Both the position numbers and the translations under genes were made by a program. The notes below the pieces were generated by a model, which had not been told where the DNA came from, did not search any database, and saw only the letters and a program-made list of their open reading frames with translations. A stretch of DNA of 64,000 nt, from assembly GCA_010015675.1 (NCBI GenBank), contig ML976983.1, positions 843,496-907,495 on the forward strand, written 5' to 3'. Numbering within the stretch: position 1 is the first letter of the stretch; each line of letters begins with the position of its first letter. Origin of the DNA: Byssothecium circinans (Eukaryota > Ascomycota > Dothideomycetes > Pleosporales > Massarinaceae). Positions 55,450 through 64,000 of the stretch are shown piece after piece.

Positions 55450-57575
55450 ATGGCTCGCCACTCACTAAAGAAGGGCTGTGAGGGGTACCGACGAGCTAGC
55501 ATGGGTGCACAGTCGCCCAAAGCTGCTGGCAGCAGTGCTCCTTACCGACCAGCAGATACATTTTGCCCGTTACCTCCAACTACGGAAGTGGAAAGTATGA
55601 CAGGGGTCATCGATGCGGCAGGATCGACGTGGCAAAGCACAGTCGTCAGCTCCGGATGCGCAAACCGAGAAGAGTGTGGACAACGGCACAGTAAGAGATG
55701 GGGTCCAGAAAGAGATGGCTGTTCAAGGACACCGTGTAGCACACGTACAACGGAAACGGAAAGAGCTATACCAGACCAACTTGCCGAGCTACTCATGGAT
55801 ATGATTCCGGGGATGGAAGGGGCAGACCTGGGTGAAGCGTTCCAGTGCGCGGCGGAGCAACCACCAGTCACGAAGCAGTCTTTGGGCGAGCTCGACATTC
55901 AAAATATTATCACCAACATCAAACTACGGCATGACGTCAACTTTGACAAGGATCTTAGCTTTCGGCCGAACCTTGATGGGCCAAAGGGGCAAGAAAAGAG
56001 GCGGTATTCGGATAAATATTGGAGGGCACTGGTCGCTGAGATGGAACTTTATGTGCGGTTGTTTCAAGGAACACCATCCATGTGCAGCATGGAGCAGGGG
56101 AAGTGGGCAGAGTTTACCAAACATGCGCAGAGGAGAATACCGAAGATGTTTGAGACTATTCACGAAGTGTTGAAGAGCTTGGTGCCGGATCGGGATCACG
56201 CGAGGGTCGACGAGCATTTTGATGAAAAGATGTTAATGCAGGAGATTGAGCGAGGCGTGTGTGATTTGGTGAAGCGGGCGGAATGGGTAGCAAGCTTGCT
56301 GAAGGAACACTGTGCGCCGATGCGGGATGTGTATGTTGACAGCATGGTTCGAAAGATACGAGCTGGCGTTGCGAGTAACAGCTCATCCTTGGTCATTAGT
56401 GGTCTGCGCGAGTTGCTTGGCATACTGGAGGCTATGAAGTTGGTAAGGATTGGGACTGTCTCGATGTTTTGATGAAGGACTAACAAGATCAGGACGTTGC
56501 CAACCACCAGATACGAAACCTCAAGACACTCCTCATCGAAGATACAGTCAACTTCGAAAGGCATTACCATCTAGATCGCCTAGTCAACAAGCGATCGAAA
56601 GTAAACGTTGACGCTGCACAGAAGTGGTGGGCACTTGCTATCCGACAATCCCAACACCGAAGCGACTCTACCAGGGATGTATTCCGACTTCAGCTCGAAA
56701 CCTTCACTCAAGCAGTAGTCGCACACCTGTTCACGCAAGATGGCCTCGCCAGGCTACCCGACACCTTCTATCTCGATCAAGAAAGGCTGCGAGTGTTGAA
56801 GTCCGAAGTCGATGACCTCATCCACTTCGAAAGCTGTTTCGACTTGTTCGCCCAGTGTCTAAAAGAGTTTGGATACCCCGGCCCTGTCACCACCACCGCA
56901 GAAAACCAGCTGCGCGCCGCTTTGTCAGCCATCATTGGCGAAGGCATCGGCCACACCCCTCAGTCCTGGATACACCATTCCGAAGCCCTCTCCCTAGAAA
57001 TCTACCGCCAAGCGCTCCTCCTCTCCAACCGCCCATTCACATACGACCACTACAAACTCCAACAAGCAAACCAATTTCTGCAAAGAAACTTCCAATGCTA
57101 CTCCTCCACCTACTCGTCAAAAACGCGCGATGTAGTCTTGCCGCAAGTGCTGGCCTGCATGAACAAATACTACAACGCCTCCCCCATCGAACTCTTCAAC
57201 AAACTCATCGTCCTCTTACCGACTTCGACTCCGCTCGATCAGGCCGTCGCACCGACGCAGCCACCACATACGTTTTCTTCATCTTCCGATCGTGTCAATG
57301 ACTTGGCACATCGCATTACACACATCGTTCTTCTGCACTGGCGTGTTTGGGGCCCGATTGCGTATGTGCAAGAGGATAGCTCAGCGCCCAACACGTCACA
57401 GCTGCCGCCACAATCGCAAGCGCCAGCGCCATCACCGTTTTCAGCTGCCGAACAAACACCTGCCCCGCATATCCATGCTTCGTACCCGCCACTGGCATCC
57501 GGTGAGGACACCGAGATAAGTGAATTAGCGGATACGGAGGTCGCGGGCGGCGTGCGGAATACGGAATTGCCTTGA
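55450..57575 (+). CDS. SOK1: Sok1/Tcp11 family protein
   Basis: Two exons (55450-56442 and 56493-57575) flank a 50-bp intron (GTAAGG donor, ATCAG acceptor, ACTAAC branch site); the product is about 691 residues. The all-helical Tcp11 domain spans most of the protein. Diagnostic stretches include LRHDVNFDKDLSFRPNLDG, KRRYSDKYWRALVAEMELY, and after the intron NHQIRNLKTLLIEDTVNFERHYHLDRL. In yeast SOK1 is a high-copy suppressor of PKA loss and acts in cAMP signalling; the mammalian relative is Tcp11. The N-terminal 110 residues and C-terminal Pro/Ser tail are disordered. The frame is open upstream to an ATG at 55228, but that extension has leader-like composition, so I prefer 55450 (tccATGg). 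Confidence 0.9.
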
Positions 57576-60537
57576 CTTGGGCCGTTTAACCTTGCACTTT
57601 TGGATACTGACATTCTTTAACTTCAAATACCACCACAGACTTTCATTTGTTGGCTGGGTTCTCTCTCCTCTTCTCTCCCCCGCTCTACATTGGAGCGTAT
57701 TCTTTAGTATTGTATTGGCGTTTGCGTGGGGTTTGGATGACGGTGTATCACAAATGTTCGAGTGTTGGAGGTTATTAACGGTGTGGGCTGTTTTTGTGGA
57801 TTTGAACTTGAACTTGAACTTGAGGATTTGAGGCTTGAGACTTGCATTGGCATGGCGTGGGAGTTTATGAGTTTAGGGCTTGGGGTTTCGGGGTTTCGAG
57901 CTTTGCGATAAGTTGAAGTTGTAGGGTAGGGTAGGGTAGGGTAGGGTAGGATAGGATAGGATAGCGCAGCGGAAAATTTGAAAATAGTTTAATTTCATCA
58001 TTATCGTGCTATTCTCATCCTCGTCACGTTTCGATTTTACCGCGCAGGCCTTAGCATGGCGAATCCCTTCTTGCGGGCATCTTTGAATTGTCTGGGGTCT
58101 TGTTAAGTATCCGTGGTCGGTGTGGAGAGTTGGAGATCAAGGGAGGGGTTGGGTATAAAGACCACCTTCTCCACCCCGGTCCCTTTTTTCCCTCCCCTCT
58201 CACACACTTGCAGCCAGTGCATGGTGGGCAGTCTAAAAGACACCTACACGATCCGCGCATGCGGTACACTGTACTCTACGCTCTGGAAAGTTAACACAAA
58301 GAATGCGGTTCCCCATGGGCACTAGAATGCAAACGCGCACGAACTCATGTTTGCGCGCGACCAGCTGAGTTGCGTAAAAGAGCACGTCGACGTCGAAAGC
58401 TTTTCTGCACAACTCCCTATGAGACGAGGAGTTGTGCTTGCCGCGGGGGTGCGTTGGCCGTGGCCATGAGCAAGGAACGGGAGAGGGGTTGACGATGCTT
58501 TGCAGCCTCGTTCATGAATTACCACTGTCACTATCTCCATTCGCACACGCGACGCCAATGCGACAAGCATGATCAAGCGTCGCGAGAAAGTATATAAAGG
58601 CCTCTTTTCCCTCGCAATCCGCTTCTTCTTTTCACACCACTGGGTTTGGGGGTCTTTTGACTGCTCCGAAGAAATCTGTTCACCACCTGAATGTGAGGGA
58701 TTTGGATTTGTTCTTGACCTCCTGGTGTTTCAAACAAAGTTGAAAGAGTTTCATGGGGAGACGGGACTGGTGTATGCGGTGGATGGATGCGTCACACGTA
58801 TCTTTGCAGTAAAAAGTTCCCGCAGCAAGAACTTATGGGAAAGGTCCTGGGAGATTGTCGCTGAGGGTCCCACAAGCTTGGGCGAAGCAGTATAGGATTT
58901 ACAGGGGAGAAAAGATGGGGGCTTTGGAGACGATGAGTTTAAGGTGCATGTGTTTGGTTAAAACAAACCAGAAGTTTTGCACATGGAGGACGGTAACACG
59001 AAGATCCGTTTTAGGAGGAGTGTTCGTGTCCCGCCTTTGGGGTCTTGCATGTTCTTCATGTTGAAGTGCTCTGGCGTGGTGTGGTGGGAGGGGTAAAATA
59101 CTGGCATCAGAGTTTAATACGTAATATGTGGGAATGTGTTCTTTGGGAACTGTAAAGTGTGAAGAGACCGTTACATGTGGAATAAAAGCTACTAAGCTGG
59201 CAAGCATGTGCCGTTGCGACTATTCCCTCCTCCTGAGCATGAGTTTTGTGAGAAATGAAAATTGTACAAGGCGGCACAAAATATGCCGTCGCGACCTTCC
59301 ACTCCCGACTCTTAGGCAGGGGTTTCGTCAAAAACGAAGGCGGGTTCAAAATGTGAGCAAAGAGGTAACATGGGACATAAAGCACACGATATTCCTCCCT
59401 AAAGAAATCTCTCGAACCTATATCTTGTTCATTCAGATACTTGAAACGCATGCTGTATGTGGATATGGAGTTATATATGGCCCAGTGAGCCCATACTTCA
59501 CGAGATTCTCCGCCGCACTGAATGACTCGCCGCTGTCCGTCTCCCTAAATCTCTACCCCCCTTTATACAACTATTTATTCACGCTCTCTCACTTTCTCTT
59601 GCTGAAAGCTGTGAAGACGTGAAGCCTACACATTCATAGTCATTTGTAGGGATCCAAAGCCTAGATGAGGAGAGTGCATGGAGACGAGAACTCCGTGTGC
59701 GTAGGGCTTATGAGTCCTGCGCCGCGCTCTCCCCCCTTCTCCCCCAATACCTGTCATTGGAATTGTGCTGCTAAAATACTGGAATCTTTTCCGAAAATGT
59801 CCGGGATAAAGATACATGAGAGCTTTTCTTGGGGATAAATCTCACCGTCCCCGCTCACTGTGCCAAGTTCCTCTTAGAAATGCGAGCTGATGGTATACTG
59901 CCTGCAGAAGAAACAGGGGATGGACGCTCACATGTGGGAGCTTCTTCGGCCGGCCGATCGAAAGTAGGAGACTGATATTGTTGTGGAACTCCAAACCGAG
60001 TCCTGTGGATCCATGGACTCGGCTGGGGCATTATAAGGGCTCGAGAACGGACTAAAAGTGAAGAACAAGACTTGATGGCTGGAAGAAGGAATTGCGCGAA
60101 CTTATGGACTGAGCTGGAGCAGGTACTGAGTGATTCAGCAGCATCTGAAGGGAGTGGAGAGTTTAACGCGTGATATGTGGTGGAGTTTACTTCACGAAAT
60201 AATGATATAATACTAAAGCGCGGAGGAAGTTGAACCCATGTTTGTGTACAGAAGTGATAGATCATAGAACCTATTCAGAACACCGCTTTCCGTATTCTTG
60301 CAATAGGAAAGCTCTCTCGATGAGACTCTGAGCTCGCTGCTCCACATGCGTCTTTCCCTCGCCAATCCAAACCTACACTCTTCTCATGATCTGAAAATTT
60401 TGATGCTGCTTAGCCCCCCTAATCATCTCCGCCTATTTACCACACATCAAACCTTCTCCATGCTCTTACATGTTAAGCTCCCGCCCTCCATGACATCTCC
60501 CCAAAACTCCAAACCCGAAGGCATTGAAGCCCCAGCC
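57576..60537. other. Long intergenic region, 3 kb
   Basis: No supported protein gene. The stretch holds a (GAACTT)3 run at 57804-57821, a G-rich pentamer repeat (separate entry), and two promoter-like sites: TATAAA near 58153 and TATATAAA near 58589, each followed by pyrimidine-rich sequence. Only short frames follow them. The 3' end is close to the stop of the minus-strand gene at 60538. Confidence 0.4.
57921..57963 (+). repeat. (TAGGG)n / (TAGGA)n pentamer microsatellite
   Basis: Five GGG runs spaced by TA, then several TAGGA units, about 350 bp after the SOK1 stop. It is a simple tandem repeat with strong G-quadruplex potential on the plus strand. Confidence 0.85.
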
Positions 60538-62250
60538 CTAAGCAGCCATAACCTCCACCTTCATATCCGTCATCATCCCCATCATGGTATTCCTAAGCCT
60601 CTGCACCTCTTCCCAAGGATTCTCTGCTGCCTCCATCTCCATCTGCGCACTTACCTCCTGCACAAGGCCCAAGAACTCCCGCAGCTTCTTCGGTCCCTTT
60701 TCCTCTCCCTTCTTCGTCTTAGGAGCTGGCTTCTTCACCTTCTTGTGGCGGCGCCAGCGCATCTCATGAACAGTAGTGACGTTAGCAGTAGGGACGTTAA
60801 CAGACTCCCCCTCGACTTCGGGGCCTTTCTGGATATACTGGTGCGTCGCCGGCGGCGGCGGAGGAGGAGGAGATGAGGGTACGGTGTGCTGCTTTAGAGC
60901 TCGTCGACGATACCGCGTGTTGTATTCTGGGTGATGTTCGACTTCCCAGTACTCGGGTAGGTTGTCCCATTCAGCATCGCTTGGGAAGGCTGGGTGGTTG
61001 GCTTGATAAGTTTCAGGGGCGAGTGGTGATGGGTTTGGTTCAACGGCAGAGAGGTGGTATGTGGTGTCGCGCTCGGACGTTGCCGTATCTTCGGGGTGCA
61101 TGTGCGAAGGGGTGGGTATCGGAGGAAGTGGCCTGCCTTGCGACGAGATGGGAAGTGAGGGATTTGTCGAGTGCCAGGGGAACTGGAAAGCCGCGTATGC
61201 ATTGGAGTTCGGGACGGGAGTTAGACCGTGAGGTGTAAGTAGTAGAGTAGGCTCTTGTGTCTTTGTGCGCTTTGAGATTTCCTCGAAAGCGTCTTGTGAT
61301 GAGCTGTTGGTTGAGAGTTCGGGTGCGCACATCCATTGAGACTGGAAGACTGCGTAGGTATTTGGGGTTGGGATCGGGTTCAAGCCCGGGGGTGGACGTG
61401 GTAGCGTGTGTTGTGTGGTGGTGGGCTTTGAGATCTTCTCGGAAGAGTCGTTGGTGTTGGTGACGGAATGAGGGAACGCGTGCTCGGGAGAAGCATGGTT
61501 CTCTGGAGCATTCGCCTCGATTTCAATCCTATACTCGATTCCATAAGACTTATTAGCATCAATTGAATTGGATGTGTCCTTGTTATTCTCGTCCACGATG
61601 TACACGGGGCCGATGGCGTTGGCGGGCTTGGGCAAAGCGCGATCCTCATGCTTGCTCGCCTTGTTCTCAGCCCTTTCAACGACCTTGTGAGATGAGGTAG
61701 TGTTCTGCGCCTTCATGCGCTTGAAGTTCTTCTTAGTAGCATGTTCGACGGGGGGAATCACGAGGGGACCGGCAGTTGCGTTCTCGAGAAGAACGTGATG
61801 GCTGTAAACGCTCGTCTTGTTCTCGCCTTTATCTTCAGTCTTATGAGAGAAGATGGTCTGTCTGTCGCAAGAGCTCGCGGCCTTGTCGACAGCATCCTGA
61901 ACCTCAACCATCCAACCAGAGTCACGTCGAGTTGGGCAGTTGATATAATGAGCCTTGAAGCCCTTGATCGGAGTAGGTAGGTTGGGTACCTCGTTGTCGA
62001 AGAGTGTGCTCGCCGTGGTACGCGACGTCGACGGAGTACGGGTCGGTGATGCTTCGCTGTGTGCAGTGGTGGCCTTGGTCGATACGGTATACTTAGAGAC
62101 GCATTTGGGTAATGCTACGTATATTGCCGTACGTGGTGGCGATGGAGACGGGCGAGCTGGAACGGGAGGCCCTGCTGAGCGCTTGGCTGCCATCTCCTGC
62201 GACTTCTTGCTCTTGAAAATGGAACGTAAGGTTTTCTTGATGGATTTCAT
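60538..62250 (-). CDS. Hypothetical basic protein with two pairs of internal repeats
   Basis: A single exon of 570 residues on the minus strand, starting at the ATG at 62250 (MKSIKKTLRSIFKSKKSQ); an in-frame ATG at 62391 would add 47 leader-like residues. The N-terminus is a basic amphipathic segment. Two different segments are duplicated. One is an (H)K..(E)..(G/A)ENK(T/A)S...A.AGP block at about 146-180 and 198-232. The other is an EISK-x-T-x-TQ...GL-x-P-x-P...YA-x-FQ-x-x-W block at about 280-316 and 332-369. A polyproline run and a basic helical region follow. The C-terminus is a Met/Glu-rich helix (about 515-570) that could form a coiled coil. I do not recognise the family, and no function is assigned. 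Confidence 0.7.
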   Translation of the reverse strand: MKSIKKTLRSIFKSKKSQEMAAKRSAGPPVPARPSPSPPRTAIYVALPKCVSKYTVSTKATTAHSEASPTRTPSTSRTTASTLFDNEVPNLPTPIKGFKAHYINCPTRRDSGWMVEVQDAVDKAASSCDRQTIFSHKTEDKGENKTSVYSHHVLLENATAGPLVIPPVEHATKKNFKRMKAQNTTSSHKVVERAENKASKHEDRALPKPANAIGPVYIVDENNKDTSNSIDANKSYGIEYRIEIEANAPENHASPEHAFPHSVTNTNDSSEKISKPTTTQHTLPRPPPGLNPIPTPNTYAVFQSQWMCAPELSTNSSSQDAFEEISKRTKTQEPTLLLTPHGLTPVPNSNAYAAFQFPWHSTNPSLPISSQGRPLPPIPTPSHMHPEDTATSERDTTYHLSAVEPNPSPLAPETYQANHPAFPSDAEWDNLPEYWEVEHHPEYNTRYRRRALKQHTVPSSPPPPPPPATHQYIQKGPEVEGESVNVPTANVTTVHEMRWRRHKKVKKPAPKTKKGEEKGPKKLREFLGLVQEVSAQMEMEAAENPWEEVQRLRNTMMGMMTDMKVEVMAA

Positions 62251-64000
62251 CTTGTAAGAACCAATTTTGAGGTTGTGTTTTTTGTTGCGGTGCTGAGTGT
62301 ATTGGTCGTGTACGTGGTTGGGTTGAAGCGATGTGCAGAGTACACCGATGCGAGCGTGCTGTTGATGCTGAAGTGTTTGAAAGTCTAACACGAATGTATG
62401 GTGGGGCCAAAGCGAGTCGCGGTAGTGACGTCGTGTGCGCAGCGCGTTTGTTCTTGGCGCAGTTTGTCGATAGGTAACGAGAGAGCGGGTGACTGGCAGT
62501 GACGTAGATATTGGAGAGAAAAGATAAATTTATCAAACTTGCTTAGTTAATACAGAAAGGAGTTAGTATATATTGGAATGCTATCCACTGACACCCTTCT
62601 ATAATTACGACAAGACTAGACGATGTGCTTCAAATGAGACGAGCTGGAATGTGGAGCTGCAGCAGATGATAACAACTAGCCCTTCTTTTTCAATAGTCAA
62701 GGCGTTGAGTATGGAAAGGACCATATGAGAAGCATGCTGTGTATAAGTATTTAATGGTGACACTTGGGTTGTCGATCGGACCATTTCAGATCAGGTTGAC
62801 GGAGACATCCTGCCCGATACATGGTGATCTCGAAAGAAAACAGACTCAGACGGCATTGCAATAATGGGAATAAATGTACATTAGTTTGGGGAAGATGGGA
62901 CGGAGTGTAGAAGAGAGCAAGACGATGATTTATTAATTAGCGCTAGCGACAAGTAGGAATAGTGTGACGTCTCACTCCGCTTCTGCAGAGGTGGTCGCTA
63001 GAATAAAACTCTGCGTCACTCATTTAATAGATCTAAATATTATCCATCATCCATTTTATATCCTTTTCTCTATTGGTTCCCACACCAGTCACACCTATAT
63101 TATATAATTGGCGAAACTTAACTGAAAAATGTGATCGCAAATAGTCCAAACATTAAGAAGCCCATGCAGTAGAGCAACCCATAGGGGGAGATAGATTAAC
63201 TGTTCGAAGGGCGCTCTATAAGCCTTATATGGCTGTGTCTCTACGTTTTTTCACATCATCTTACAATGGTATAGATGTTATAAAGAAGCAATTTAACTCC
63301 ATTTAGTCCATTCTTATAAGATAATTTGGGAGGTATCATCCTCTTTAGGCTATTCGCATATATTATACTGTTTTATCCTCTCCGCACCATTAGTTATATT
63401 ATTTCTAGCATAGACCAGCGGCTATGATGTCTTCATATACGTCCTGATCCTTGTGAACGGTTAAAGGTTATATCCTTTAGGTATGATTATATATCTATAT
63501 TAACTCTAGGTATTAGTGTAGTATAACCTTTTATTAATTATGAGTTAGTTGGAGTCTCCCTCTGTATTCCCTACTTTATGGCATTTAACAGGAGCTATTG
63601 TAACTGGTAGTTTCAAAGGGTCAGTGGCGTGCCAATTCCTAACGGAACACCATATATAATCACATAGCAAGCATGCTCTAAAGTTTTCTTAATAAGCCTA
63701 GATAAAGTGTTATATTCAAAAACGTATTCCACCACCGAGCGCGCCAGAATTTCTTGGCAAGGAAAATCAAATAGTATTATCTTAATAACAAAGCCAAACC
63801 TTAATATTTTCTTTTAAAAGTTTAAACCTAGATAGATATATATATAATCTAGTAGGTATTAAATTTATATAGCTATAGCTTACGTAATCTAGTAGTTATT
63901 AGTAAAAGAAGAAATCTTAGGTAAAACCTATCTTTACCTATAGATTAATAGCTAAACGTTACTAATAGGCTATATAACTTTTAGGACTTACTTATTACTA
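62251..64000. repeat. AT-rich right edge, RIP-like
   Basis: After the promoter of the minus-strand gene (to about 62,550) the sequence becomes steadily richer in A and T, and from about 63,000 it is full of TA-rich words with almost no coding frames. Short imperfect repeats occur, for example TAATCTAGTAGNTATTA at 63845-63861 and 63885-63901. This is the look of repeat DNA degraded by repeat-induced point mutation. I cannot identify the original element. Confidence 0.6.

Noticed and set aside
57921..57963. Possible internal telomere repeat
   Set aside because: The unit is TAGGG/TAGGA, not the fungal TTAGGG, and it lies between ordinary genes.

Overview
This is a stretch of nuclear genome from a filamentous ascomycete, most likely a dothideomycete. 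The evidence is short spliceosomal introns (mostly 46-70 bp, with GT(A/G)NGT donors, CTRAY-like branch sites and NAG acceptors), moderate GC content, intergenic gaps of 0.2-3 kb, and typical ascomycete families: an RfeG-type N-terminus, HET domain, MHYT protein, tandem EthD-like domains and small 'MC...C' cysteine-rich proteins. I saw no prokaryotic-style operons, tRNA or rRNA genes, CRISPR arrays or intact transposons. Gene models below were assembled by eye by joining open frames at splice sites; splice sites are sequence-based predictions only.

Layout. 0-10 kb: two proteins with PemK/MazF-like folds (three modules in all) around an unknown protein, then an NmrA-type NAD(P)-binding protein and an unknown protein with two Cys/His knuckles. 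10-24 kb: mostly housekeeping genes (peroxisomal Pcs60-type acyl-CoA synthetase ending in AKL, Spf45-type G-patch splicing factor, secreted PLC-like phosphodiesterase, a small membrane protein, a tandem EthD-like protein, a small CRIB-motif protein, and HEM2 porphobilinogen synthase). 23.5-33 kb: an RfeG-domain/protein-kinase fusion, a 74-residue Cys-rich protein, a mitochondrial ACOT9-like thioesterase and an unknown nuclear-looking protein. 36-40.4 kb: an MHYT membrane signalling protein and CIA1. 41-50 kb: an accessory island with a tiny three-exon gene, a degenerate tandem repeat, a stand-alone kinase and a large kinase-HET fusion. 50.6-62 kb: PCT1, a second small Cys-rich protein, SOK1 and an internally repetitive basic protein. 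The right edge becomes very AT-rich, as in RIP-affected repeat DNA.

The most striking observation is inside the kinase-HET gene. Between the kinase part and the HET part, 550 bp can be read as eight consecutive phase-0 introns separated by seven exons of exactly 3 nt each, one codon apiece. The island around it looks like an allorecognition or cell-death locus set between housekeeping genes. The tandem PemK/MazF-like modules at the left end are the second thing worth following up.
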